DNA from: Amphimedon queenslandica
Lineage: Eukaryota > Porifera > Demospongiae > Haplosclerida > Niphatidae
Length of the DNA: 64,000 bases
Direction of reading: 5' to 3'
NCBI RefSeq assembly: GCF_000090795.2
Contig: NW_003546412.1
Span: 129,180-193,179 of the forward strand
A model generated the notes under the pieces. It was not told where the DNA came from and searched no databases. It saw only the letters and a program-made list of their open reading frames with translations. The translations under genes and the position numbers were made by a program. Within the stretch, counting starts at the first letter, position 1, and every line of letters begins with the position of its first letter. Positions 21,447-32,189 of this stretch are shown one piece after another.

Positions 21447-22682
21447 TTACTTCTGTCTAACACTGGGCTTGTCCCTGCAATGACTACATTGAGGATACTC
21501 ATCAGGCACAGTATAAGGCTGCTCTTTTCCACAGTATATGCAAATTGGTTCCAGCTTGGCAGCATAGTACAGCTTCTCTATCGGATCACCGCAACTGTGG
21601 CTACGAATTTCTACATACTTAAATTCCTCTGGGAGATTCAACTCACTAAGCTTGCTTCCACAACTATATGAATAATTGTCAAGTAAAAGTGTCAGATGAA
21701 GGTGGTGTTCATCCTTTACTTTATACTTAGAATAAATGAGTCTCCACTGTCCACATTCTTGACATTGTACCATTAATTCTATATTACGGACGTACTGGAC
21801 ACTAGCATAAGAGGGCAATGTATTCTTTCTTGTAGCTTGTTTCCTTTTCAATGATGGATGGTGTTTCTCTGATGTTTGAGTACCAAACACATCAATAAAA
21901 GGTGCATAAAGGTCATCTTCACCTGGTGTGGGGTGTGTTAGATGATGCAGCATTTTAAATGTTTCCTCAGGTAAACGTATAGGCTTACAGATTAAACAGC
22001 TACTTTCACCACATTTCTGAATGCATAATGACTGGATATGCAGCAATGACTAATGAATACAACAGCTGCTGTGCATCCACTGATATTCTTTTTGTGTACT
22101 TCGTACTTTCCTTTAGGCTAGCATCAACTGACATCAAAACACTCCAGAACTCACTGATTTCAGCAGCTGAAGCAGAATCAAAACATCTTATGAAACAGCT
22201 ATGGTACTGCAGTCAAGAGAATGTGCTTCAAAGAAGTGACTTACCTGGTGAAAAACTCTCTTGAATTGCTATATCAAGTCCATCAACTCTGGAAGCAATC
22301 TTATGTATTTCAGCTAAAGTATTACACTTCGAGACTTCTTTCTCAAACTGCTCTGGCATCTTGGAGCGTGCCAATCCAATACATTGAAGGCCTAAGTTGA
22401 GCACCGACATTACCCTTTCAACTGGATTGCGCCAGCTATAATAAGGTGCAGTTCTACAAGCACAGAGAAAATCAAAGTCGAGTTTGAGAATAGAGAAATT
22501 AAAGACAACTGTACAGAAACGTAAGTGAGGCCGTTGTCTGGTCCACCATCTGTATAGAGTAATAGGATTGGTTTTGAAGTAGTAAGAGAATTGGAATTGA
22601 TGAGATGATACAGCTCACACATATGGCGAAATGATGACAATGACTCAAACACAGAACATTTAAAACCAACATAAGCTTGGCC
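21447..22682 (-). pseudogene. DDE-like transposase candidate with YTDGGPD and RNPVERVM motifs plus Cys-rich tail
   Basis: Unnamed family common in sponge and cnidarian genomes. After an acceptor at 22683 (TTTTTAATTTCTAG) the frame reads FRHMCELYHLINSNSLTTSK, LLLYTDGGPDN, LTYVSVQLSLISLF, a one-base frameshift, CRTAPYYSWRNPVERVMSVL, GLARSKMPEQFEKEVSKCNT, then SPGKSLL, two TGA stops, QYHSCFIRCFDSASAAEI, another frameshift, CGESSCLICKPIRLP, LMVQCQECGQWRLIYSKYK, YSYSCGSKLSEL, EPICIYCGKEQPY and YPQCSHCRDKP. DGGPDN and NPVER could be the second Asp and the Glu of a DDE triad (inference). The Cys pairs suggest zinc binding. The N-terminal half with the first acidic residue is not present upstream. 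It is transcribed away from the P-like gene at 23742. Confidence 0.6.
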
Positions 22683-23741
22683 TAGAAATTAAAAACAAGA
22701 ATTAACATGCTGTAAGATAGTCATTGTGCCTTACAACCAAAATAATGTGACTACTTAATTTTTTAGAATCAAATGAAGTTAGTTTAATTTTAATCTTTAG
22801 AAGCCAGAAATTATTATTCATGACCGAAATGAGTAAAATAAAAAATACAATGTAGATCACTATATACACTAGAGTGTAATTGTTCTAAGGAACTACATTT
22901 TAGTAAGGACATGAAAACTGGACTAAGTATTTTATTGAACTATTGCATTCTTGTGGTTATAAATAGCTTGCATGTAGACAAGGAAAAAAGCATAAACATA
23001 GAGAACAGCTTGTAGCAATTACAATCAATAACTGTAGTGGTAAATGTAATTAACATACTCACACATTCACACAGTTACCTATTCTAGACTTTAATTTAGT
23101 TCTATTCAATTCCATATCTACTGTCATTTTCACTATCTTTTCATGCTATTATAGTTTATGTCTACCCTTGTCTATTTGCATCACATGACCATATCTTATT
23201 TAAAGCTAGGACGCCACACATCACTTTTCTCTCTTATCAATTTTTGATTCTCCCTCTATGTCTCTTCTCAATTTTACGATTGACAATAATCATTATACTG
23301 AGTAGTTAATAGTTAAAGTACAAGCTTAGTACCACACCCACAACCACTCCTCAAATAGACTGCATAAAGTAAGAAGTATACATGCAGCTAATGATGCTAT
23401 AATCTAGTTTCCATGGCCAGGCAACCAAATAATACATGCATAATTGTACTTACCATCATACCACGAACCCAGGAGTCCATGATGGATGGAGGGTTTTGTA
23501 GAAGAGGAGAGGAGTGCGAAGCGCCCACGCTTCGATTAGAATTTTCTCCTGCTAGCTCTGTCTAGAGGATATACTATTTTTAGAAATATGAATATCATTA
23601 TTAAGCCATGCCCAACGAAGAAAAATTGCAGAATCTACTAGCACACCAAGATCACCTAAACTACTCTCTAGGATTAAGACACCTGTCAGAGATCGCCTTA
23701 GGATGTGTATTTGAGGGAAACTTCCCAATTCTTCTTTTAAG
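22683..23741. other. Non-coding region between divergent relics
   Basis: About 1 kb without coding signal. A GC-richer patch at 23495-23580 contains the imperfect inverted repeat GCGAAGCGCCCACGCTTCG. No promoter element could be assigned. Confidence 0.4.
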
Positions 23742-25995
23742 TTGACTGGTCTGCAGCAATTTATTAATGCAACTCAGGAAACGGCCTCATCTAGCTCTGG
23801 ATACTTCTCACTTTCTCTGGACGTGGTCAAAGCCAACATGGGTAATAACATCATGAAACAATTTTTAATTGTTACAAGAAAGTTAGAAAGCTATGATGAT
23901 CAGCTAGGCCCCTATGATGTTTTACGTCTGATAATCTCTGAAGATGGATGCTACAAATTAATTTGCTATGGTAAACCTTTTGCTGAAGGTGCTGTTTCTG
24001 TTCCTTATGAAGAGTCACCTATTACAGAGCTACTTCATCAGCTGTTGAATGAGACATGTCCTGGTATTAATGGATATTCTGCATTTAAACTGAGTATTGG
24101 AGTTGACCTTGACCGTGTTATTACAGAGTACTGTCCACCTAATTCAGTGAGAGATTGTTCTTGCACTATATTTCATAAACAACAGCCCAAATACAAGTCC
24201 TTGGTCTGCGATAATTGTACATCATTGAAGTGGCTGCTCACTAAGCGTAAGAAGGAACATGATGAAATGCCTGTATCTCAGAGACAGAAACGTCAATCAA
24301 GCAGTTCAAGCATACCTTTTGAAGTGCTGAGTCCTCATAGTCAGCAAGCTAGAGTTGAAAATATGAGAAAAACAATTAAAACACTTCAACTTTGATCAGA
24401 CTACTATTCTAAAAAAGTAGAGAGGTTGGCTGCCATTGATGTTCAAAACATGGAAATAGGACAATTGGTAGACATGATTGTTGCTTCTCAAAAAGGACAG
24501 AAACATCTTTCCGAAGTGTTTTCCGAAGCAGATGGTGTAGCTAAAGGTGCAGGGAATGTATTGAAAGAGGTATGGGAGAAGTATAATTCGGAGTGGAACC
24601 AATTCAAAATTGATCAAAAAGAAAATAGTAAGTAATACAAAAATTCATGTTTCATTTACATGTTTACGACTCTTGTTCCAGAAACTGGTAAAAGCAGCAA
24701 CAAGTGGTCATCTGTCACAATTCAAATGGGTAAGTTATTCCTGATAATGTTGTATATCTATTCATATGTATTTATAAATTTTTAGCCATAGCTATTTAAT
24801 TAAGAAGTCCTTCTGCCTAACATGCAGTGCCTTCACTTGGAATTTTCAACTTGCCTTGTCATAGGACTCTGAAAGGTAATATGTACCAGCATTCAAGGTC
24901 ACCTGGTCTTAGTGAGGATGCGCTCTTGCTACGAACTCAACAGTACCAAAGCTATAAGGAGGAGAGAGTGAAGAATGGATTACCTAGGCCTGTTGCAGAG
25001 TGAGTTTTAATCTGGCATGAAGTGAAGGTACATTCAATGCTCATCAATAGTAATAATCTATTATGTTATACAGGTCCAGTCAAGACTGATTTGGAACAGC
25101 AGCAATTCTTCTATCATGGGATATGCCATGTCTTCTGAGGATTGTATCAGCCTTCATGATGTTTATAATGGAATAAGTGAAGATGAGATATGTCAAGAGA
25201 CAATGTATATGCTGCAGTTTCTTTGGAGAGATCTAAGCTCAGATTTCAATGTAGTTGGTCCATATTTTAATTCTTCTTGCACATTGGAAACACAGTTCCT
25301 CCATTCAGTTGTTGTCAGGACTATGCTATCTTTCTGTTCGTTTGGCTTTCNNNNNNNNNNNNNNNNNNNNNNNNNNNNNNNNNNNNNNNNNNNNNNNNNN
25401 NNNNNNNNNNNNNNNNNNNNNNNNNNNNNNNNNNNNNNNNNNNNNNNNNNNNNNNNNNNNNNNNNNNNNNNNNNNNNNNNNNNNNNNNNNNNNNNNNNNN
25501 NNNNNNNNNNNNNNNNNNNNNNNNNNNNNNNNNNNNNNNNNNNNNNNNNNNNNNNNNNNNTATGCAGGTAAATTTAGTAGTGTTAAACATTAGGATTATA
25601 GCGTTCTTTGCATTACTTGTACGTGTGTATAATAATTACTGTATAACTGACTAGAAACTTCTAATTAAATAGCAACCATACATGATAGCTGCTATTCTGG
25701 AAATGGCTGAAAAGGATGACATATTTTGCAATAGTCATCTACTAACTGCCAAATACCTCCAGGCATGTATTATGATGTTTGAGAATGGAATTCAGTCACA
25801 TGAGAAGATCACTAGTACTTTATCAAAGGCATTGTCAAACATGGAAGAAGGTATGAAGTGGTTTTTTAAATGGAAGGAGGAACTGCAAGAGGAACCAGGT
25901 AACTGTTTCATTTGGCAACTGTAGACTGAAATGTTTTAATGCTAATAGATATTTAATTTAGGAGTCCTTTACAAAAGAACTTTCTAGCTTGGCAG
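23742..25995 (+). pseudogene. P-element-like transposase A, N-terminal and central parts
   Basis: Family of RNase H-fold transposases related to P elements. Blocks in order: YDVLRLIISEDGCYKLICYG, PITELLHQLLNETCPG, EYCPPNSVRDCSC (Cys-rich start), VCDNCTSLKWLLTKRKKEHD, FEVLSPHSQQARVENMRKTI with a following stop, a helical stretch (24426-24625), KWSSVTIQM, RSPSAYHAV with LPCHRTLKG (24800-24880), LIWHEVKV (first acidic site; the usual Asp of DEVKV is His here, after a stop), SLHDVYNGISEDEICQETMY and LQFLWRDLSSDFNVVGPYFN (25170-25270). After the N gap come AKYLQACIMMFENGIQSHEK and a short exon with SPLQKNFLAWQ (25962-25995). The usual C-terminus after AWQ is absent; OTU-coding sequence follows. 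Several frame changes show decay. Confidence 0.65.
25351..25560. other. Assembly gap (210 N)
   Basis: Run of N inside P-like transposase A; the second catalytic Asp region of that gene is probably hidden here. Confidence 0.99.
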
Positions 25996-26048
25996 GTATT
26001 ATATATTATGTACACTTTTATTCTTTTTTGACAATACTGCTTTGGTAG

Positions 26049-26941
26049 CACCTCACTCAAAAAAGATGATAAATTAATTGTTTCAATTAATTTGAAAGTC
26101 CCAAAAACCAATTTTAATGTCAAAGATGATGATAGTTGTAGTAGTCTCATTGTATCTATAAAACTCTCAAACATTAAATGTAAACCAAAAGATGATAAAA
26201 CCAAGTGTGTTGTAAAAAATGACCATTGTAGTAGTAGTCTGATTGTATCTATAAAACTCTCAAGCATTAAAGTAAAGACAAGTAGTCCAAAAAAGATGAA
26301 GATGTCATTACTTATGAAGAGCTTCCTAACCCAGATATTGTGAGGAGACAATGGGATTATGTTTATTACCCTGGTAATGAAGAATATCAAAGAAGGTGGT
26401 GTGAGGTTTTAAATCTCAAATTTGTCATAGCTGCTAGAATTTTACTTGATAGTCCAACAACACCATTGTCAGATGAAAGAGTTCCTAATAGTATTCTTGA
26501 TGTCCCTGGTGATGGAAACTGTTTATTTTATGCCCTTTCATATCTCATTACTGGGTCAATTTTTCAGCATTACAAATTACGTAAAGCAATTGTTAGCAAT
26601 ATGCCAAATTTTGAAAAAGAATTGTTTAATAGTACATTAAGTGCCACCAGATATTCGAGCATATATGATTACATAAATAAGTCCAAAATGTATAGAAATT
26701 GTGTGGGCCTCTGACACAGATTATTACGCTAACTGCAATATTAGGTACAACCATATATTCATATTCACTAACTCCTACTTTTGTTGGCTGGGCTAGATAT
26801 GGAACTCAAACTTTATATGGCATTCCTTGTGATACTAATACACCTGCCTTGTATTTGAAGCATGTTGGTACTAATCATTTCCAAGCTGCTAAGTCTATTA
26901 ATGATAATGGAAGTGGGTATGGTGTATGGGGTCCATCATCT
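26049..26941 (+). pseudogene. OTU-family cysteine protease with a Lys-rich repeat region
   Basis: OTU proteases cleave ubiquitin or related bonds with a Cys-His catalytic pair. After an acceptor at 26048 (GCTTTGGTAG) comes a Lys/Asp-rich region with three copies of a LIVSIKLSxIK-like motif (26073-26280). A frame change near 26330 leads to VPNSILDVPGDGNCLFYALS (catalytic Cys codon 26519-26521), TGSIFQHYKLRKAIV, YDYINKSKM, a one-base frameshift near 26705, IITLTAILGTTIYSYS, WARYGTQTLYGI and YLKHVGTNHFQAAKSIN (catalytic His codon 26876-26878). Asp, Cys and His are all kept, which is unusual in this window. It lies 50 bp after the last exon of P-like transposase A in the same direction. It may be an accessory gene of that element or a chimeric tail; the phases do not join without a shift. 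Confidence 0.75.
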
Positions 26942-26944
26942 TAA

Positions 26945-27430
26945 AAACATTGGTTGTTTAATGTGACTTATATTTCACTGCATGTGCAATGTGAATGATG
27001 TGTGAGTGTGAAAAGCATTGGTGCATATCCACCAAGTATTGCTCAGTATCAAGGGATCAAACTGCATTCAGGATGTGAGATAATCAATGTATAACAGTAA
27101 ATATTGATTACATGTTGCTATAATGGACAGGGAGAGGGTGTGAAAGAGGTTTGGTGTTCATAAGAGTTTTGCATTAATTCAAATTTGTGTGACTATCATT
27201 TATGTAGGACAGAGGGTTAGAAAGGGAGGAAGCTGTCATCAAATCTGGATCTTGTTTGTGGTTTGTACTACATGTTTAGTACAAATAACAGGTACTTATG
27301 GATCTGGGCACTGCTGAAAAAATTTTAAAGGACAAGAAAAATTTTCGAGTGAAATTAAACGTTGTTATTATACATGTAGTATTATTCAAGCAGTGATTCT
27401 GTACACATATTAATGATCATCATGCATGTT
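26945..27430. other. Non-coding spacer
   Basis: No coding or repeat structure assigned, beyond weak similarity in word usage to the duplicated block that follows. Confidence 0.4.
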
Positions 27431-27617
27431 AATGCTGTCATCAATGCTGTGCGCATTACAAATAAGTAAATGCTTGCGAGCTGATGTTGCACATAATGCT
27501 GCCATCAATGCTGTGCGCATTATTAAGTTGATGCTTGCCGGCTGATGTTGCGCATTTGAATGATGCTGCCATCAATGCTGTGCACATATTAAATGCTTGC
27601 CAGCTGATGTTGCGCAT
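27431..27617. repeat. Three tandem copies of a ~62-bp unit
   Basis: Units start near 27431, 27495 and 27562 and contain GCCATCAATGCTGTGCGCAT then GCTTGCCGGCTGATGTTGCG with small differences. Spacing is 64 and 67 bp. There are no conserved unique spacers, so it is not a CRISPR array. Confidence 0.85.
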
Positions 27618-29410
27618 CTTTTGTTGATTGTTGTAACATGTACATGTTCTCATCAACAAAAAAATATTGTTTGCACATTAAAAATTTTTCATGTACACAG
27701 TGTTATGTTATATTAAGCAGGTCATGAATGTATCTTAACTGAGGATAGCATTAGTAAGCAATATTATGTCTGAAATACATGCATGCCCATACATGTATGA
27801 TCCAATCAGAAATATTGTAGATGTTAACATTATCATTATTAGTTAGTATTCACATTCATACTTTTGATAGGTACTTGCTTGGCACAAGGACTACAATGCG
27901 GGGTTAAAGAGTGAGGTTTGGTGTGAATAATAATAAAGGTGGTTCACCATTACTGTTCGTGCTATTGTTATTATTAGCCTGTGAGTTTACATTGCTTACT
28001 TGTGATGTTTTTGTATTACTTATTAGCCTGTGAGTATACATTGCTTACTTTTGATGTGTTTCTATTACTATGATTTACAGGTAATTACAGCTGGGAATGA
28101 TTTGCTGATTCAGCAATGCCTTTGCTTGAAATTTTAATGTGCAATATAATGAAAGGCAATTCTGTATTTAGATTGTTGTAACTAAATTAATTAATTTATT
28201 AAGTGTAACTTAATGTTTTGTTGCGGCTCCTTGATTGGTAGTTGTATCACGCGGTAGGAATTGCCAGTTTACATATGTATAGGTTTTATATTACTGTATA
28301 AAGTCTTAGAAATGGAATATGTAGTAAGATGGAGATTATTGTTAGATGTCTTATGTATTTTGGTATAGGTTATGATTCTAGGTTACATACTCTATATTTG
28401 TTTGATGATTATATCATTAATTATGGCCACAGTAAGTACTTTCTTTACTCAAAATAAATGAATGCTTGCCAATGCATCTTTTGTTGTGTGCTTGCATGTT
28501 CTCATTAACAATACAAAAAATAATTGTCTGCACATTGGAATGTATTCATGTGGTCTATTAATGCGTATCTGCACATTGCAGGTCTCATAAAAGAAACTTA
28601 ATTCAGGATGGCATGAGTCAGCAAATTGAACGGTGTATGTCTAAATTACATGTACAGTGTATGTACATATACTTGTATGAGTTAATCATAGCTTAATATG
28701 CATTGTGGAGCTATGCATGTCTTTTATGTATATTAATTGTTGATAAATGCATGTATGCTACTGTCAATTTGTTAGTACATGTTGCATAATTTCACATTCA
28801 TAATTTACACAGGTACATATTTTACACAAGGACTTCAATGTGGCGAGAATAAAGCCAGACTTGGAAAGAGATTTAAAAGGTGAAGGGTTATTCCTCTTTG
28901 TGAGCAGATGTATCTTTATAGTGGTTGGTAATGTGTGTTTGTGACGAACATAATTTACATCATGCATATACATGTAGATAGCCTGTGTGTTTACATTGTT
29001 TGCTGTTGATGATGTTTATTTCTTACTTTGCTTTAAGGTATATTCAACTGCAAATGATTTAATGATTCTGCAATAAGGTGTAATACAATACTTTGATAGC
29101 ATGGTAAATGTCTAAGGCTATTGTCTGATTTTGTTTGTGGTAACTTAATTAATTTCTAATATATAAACATCTTTGTAACATAATTTTTTTTTGTAGCTCT
29201 TTGATCAGTGGTGCTTTCACATAGGATGAGGCGCCAATTTCCAGCTGCACAAGTTTCATATTGTTATAGTTTTAGCAATTGAATACATAGTGAGATAGAA
29301 TATTGTGAGATTCCATGGTTTGTTATTGTGTTATAAATCATGATCCAAGGCTATAATTCTTTTTCATGATTAATATTGATTATCTGATTAACTATGGCCA
29401 CAGTTTGTAT
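27610..29410. repeat. Degenerate tandem duplication of a ~0.9 kb block
   Basis: Copy 1 (about 27610-28440) and copy 2 (about 28461-29410) share ordered blocks: ATGTTCTCAT near 27644 and 28496, TAGCCTGTG with TTACATTG, GGAATGATTTGCTGATTC versus AAATGATTTAATGATTC, GCTCCTTGATTGG versus GCTCTTTGATCAG, and ATTAATTATGGCCACAGT near 28418 versus ATTAACTATGGCCACAGT near 29389. The offset grows from 852 to 971 bp through indels. No coding capacity is apparent. Confidence 0.7.
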
Positions 29411-29566
29411 TTTCTTTAATTTTCTTCATTTACTTTAATATCATTGGATTTATAGTTAGTATTAAAAATTTAATGTTGGACATCTAAATTTCATATTTAC
29501 TTGCATAGATTATGAATGACGACGGCACTGTGCATGTTCGTGTAATTGAATTCACCGTCGCGCTAT

Positions 29567-29590
29567 GTATATATATATATATATATATAT
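29567..29590. repeat. (TA)n microsatellite
   Basis: Uninterrupted alternating TA. Confidence 0.95.
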
Positions 29591-29599
29591 TTATTTGTA

Positions 29600-30264
29600 T
29601 GTCCACACTTACATTTCTTCTATACACATTGTATTGGAGAAATAACAAGCCTTAGGAACCACCCGCCCACGCTCCTTTACGTGAGTGGGCGTGGTCAGGG
29701 CATAGAAAATGGCAGCTTACACATGGGACAAAGTTAAGAGTTTTCTAACAGCAAGAGAGCTTAGAGATACTGTGTAAAGACTTCTCTAGAAGCATTATAA
29801 GGTAGAAAGAACCTCTATAAGTCTTAATAATGACCAAGTTGTACTTGCAAGGTGGTGAAATCAATTATAGGAATATTTTTTACCCTGTTACGCTTGTTTT
29901 AAACCATGCATTATGATAATGTGAATTTTCGTCTAGAAATATTGAAAGAAACTAAAGGGAATAAGTATTTATGTCTTGTCAAACATTTCACATTGCTAAT
30001 GTATTTTCATCCTGGCTTTACACTGATGCATTTTTAATTAACAGTTTGATTTTTTTATTAACATTTATTATTATAAAGACAAGTTTTTAGAGTACATGTA
30101 GTTAATAAAAGTTATAGTTCTTGACTGAGGCCCCTTGGGACCTTGGCCTACGGCACCTACCTCCACCCTTGCCAGCTCTCATTTGTAAATTGGCATACTA
30201 TTACGGAATATAAATATAATATTACGTACATCATAGTAATGACTCATTATTTGTCTGTTCACAG
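29600..30264. other. Non-coding spacer with a small GC hairpin
   Basis: CGCCCAC and GTGGGCG near 29664-29692 form a short hairpin. The rest is AT-rich with no coding signal. A pyrimidine-rich acceptor-like site (TTTGTCTGTTCACAG) ends at about 30264. Confidence 0.4.
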
Positions 30265-30279
30265 CCCTCAGCCGGGCAA

Positions 30280-30762
30280 TTATGTGCGGCCTTTGCTGTT
30301 GCAGCAAAGCAGTCCTGGGCCAGGAGGGAGCACGGGTGCCACTCCAGGAGGGAGCACCGGCGGGCCTCCATCTACTGGAGGTGGTGGGCCTCCAGCTTGT
30401 GGGAGTGCTGGAGGTGGTGGTCGAGGCCCTCCATCTCCAGCTACTGGAGGTGGCAGACATCCAGCTGCTTGTAGAGCTAGTGGTGGTAGCGGGCCTCCGG
30501 GAAGTGGTGGTGGAGGCCCTCCATCTCCAGCTACTTCAGGTGGCCGACCTCCAGCTACTGGTTGAGCTGGTGGTGGTAGCGGGCCTCCAGGAGGTGGTAG
30601 TGGAGGCCCACCATCTCCATCTACTGGAAGTGGCGGACCTTCATCTACTAATGGTAGAGCTGGTGGTGGATGGCCTCTGGGAGGTGGTGGTGGTGGTGGT
30701 GGAGGCCCTACAGCTAATGGTGGTCCGCCATGATACTCATCATAATCAATACTACCAAACAA
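30280..30762 (-). CDS. Putative proline-rich repeat protein encoded by a 90-bp minisatellite
   Basis: The minus-strand frame opens with MFGSIDYDEYHGGPPLAV, followed by runs of Pro and Gly with units such as GGPPLPPPGGPLPPP and VAGDGGPPPP to a stop near 30280. The DNA unit GGAGGCCCTCCATCTCCAGC recurs at 30425, 30515 and 30605 (exactly 90 bp apart) with more divergent units near 30363 and 30704. Because the period is a multiple of three, other frames on both strands are open too: a Gly-rich plus-strand frame preceded by a good acceptor ends at 30563, and another runs to 30767. An acidic, Tyr-containing start before the repeats favours the minus strand. Whether any frame is translated cannot be decided here. 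Confidence 0.3.
   Translation of the reverse strand: MFGSIDYDEYHGGPPLAVGPPPPPPPPPRGHPPPALPLVDEGPPLPVDGDGGPPLPPPGGPLPPPAQPVAGGRPPEVAGDGGPPPPLPGGPLPPLALQAAGCLPPPVAGDGGPRPPPPALPQAGGPPPPVDGGPPVLPPGVAPVLPPGPGLLCCNSKGRT
30363..30735. repeat. GC-rich minisatellite, 90-bp period
   Basis: Three units are in exact 90-bp register (30425, 30515, 30605), flanked by diverged units and a (GGT)n tract at about 30681-30701. It stands out sharply from the AT-rich surroundings. Confidence 0.85.
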
Positions 30763-30769
30763 TATGAAA

Positions 30770-31369
30770 ATATATTTGTAGCTAATGTAATTTTGTAAAT
30801 GAACTGACTTGCTGCTCTTTGAGAAAAAAGATTGTAAAACTGCGGAAAAAGTTAAGCGGGAGCTTTGAGTGTGATGGGAGAAACGGCAACTGAAGCTGAA
30901 TGTAAACTTAAATATTTTTAGAACAGGAAATAGATCTTAGTAATGTTCAATAATGATTAATAATTATGAGCTAGTATAGGCTATGAATATAATTAATGAT
31001 TCAAAAATTAAAAAAAAATAATTGTATGACAATTGTTTTTGTAATGCGGTACGTCTTCTTATAGTTCTTATTTCAAAATTCTTTTCTTCCAGCAATGAAC
31101 TGATACCTGAGGCAAACATTATAATTATTAATAAAAGGATTATTAATTAATTAATAACGATGAATAATTATAAGCGAGGCTATGAACATAATTAATGATT
31201 CAATAATTCAAAAAAAAATATTGTCAAATTATATAAAAATTTTTGTCAACAATAATAACAACAATAATAATTATTAATTATTAATAATTTTTTAAATTAA
31301 TTAGTAATAATTAATAATTATTGACGAAAAAGATTATTAATTAATAAAATTTAATAAAAAGTATGGAAA
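30770..31369. other. Very AT-rich low-complexity tract
   Basis: Rich in AATAATTAATTAAT-type words, with no coding signal. Confidence 0.6.
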
Positions 31370-32089
31370 AAAGTAAATAAAAAATTTCTATTAAATAGGA
31401 AAAAGTTGGGTTTTCAAAAAATAAAAGAAACAAGGGGGTTGAGTTCAACAATAATAATAATTAATAGTTCAATTAATAATAATAAACGTTAATTAATACA
31501 AAATAATAATTCATAAAAATAGTGCAAAAATTTCAAAGCTTACTTTGCTGAAAATGATAATAGGCAGATATAAAATTTTAATAATAATTATACCTTTGTA
31601 CCTATTGATTGCTCTACTACATTTTTATGATGTAACTTAATTATCTTGTTAAATATAAATAAAACTTTTCAGCTAGTATAGATTCAATAAATTACTGTCA
31701 TGACAATTAAAACATCTAATTATAGATAATTATTTGGCTATTGCATTTTTTAATATGTGTGATTCAGTACAATATCTAAAAATTAAAATATTAATGCAGA
31801 AGAATTGTAATTGGACTTGCCACAGTTGTGTCGGCAGAACTAAGCAGTTTGGTTATCATTCTTTCATTAATTTTTTTTATTTTAAAGGAAACAAAACTCT
31901 TTCATAAAATTCTGCAAGCAGGGTTTGAAACCTTTGTACAATTTTTATGAATTATTATTTATTAATTAACGTTTATTATTATTAATTGAAGCATTAATTA
32001 TTATTATGGTTGAACTCAACCCCTTTGTTTCTTTTATTTTTTGACAACCCTACTTTTTCATATTTAATTGAAATTTTTTTTATTTACTT
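31370..32089. mobile_element. ~720-bp foldback element with ~165-bp terminal inverted repeats
   Basis: The left arm (31370-31538) and right arm (31924-32089) are near-perfect reverse complements through AAGTAAATAAAAAATTTC, CAAAAAATAAAAGAAACAA, GGGGTTGAGTTCAAC, AATAATAATAAACGTTAATT and the ATTCATAAAAAT block. The ~385-bp centre has no coding frame. Long arms and no ORF indicate a non-autonomous DNA transposon. No clear target duplication was identified in the AT-rich flank. Confidence 0.85.
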
Positions 32090-32189
32090 GTCAGAACTGA
32101 AGTCTCTCAGCATTCTATTGATGAATTAAAATGTAACTGGCAGAGGGACAATGTAGTGAAGTGTAATGGTAAGTGACTCAGTACCTACT

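Noticed and set aside
22207-22244. A 38-bp intron with perfect GTAAGT donor and TGACTGCAG acceptor
   Set aside because: It is too short to splice, and the translation continues in the same frame through it with family-like residues broken only by two TGA codons.
27431-27617. Regularly spaced repeats that could suggest a CRISPR array
   Set aside because: Whole units repeat without unique spacers, in a eukaryotic context; it is a plain tandem repeat.
30282-30767. Second plus-strand frame of 161 residues over the minisatellite
   Set aside because: It is a by-product of a repeat period divisible by three; composition (Val/Leu-rich repeats) has no support.
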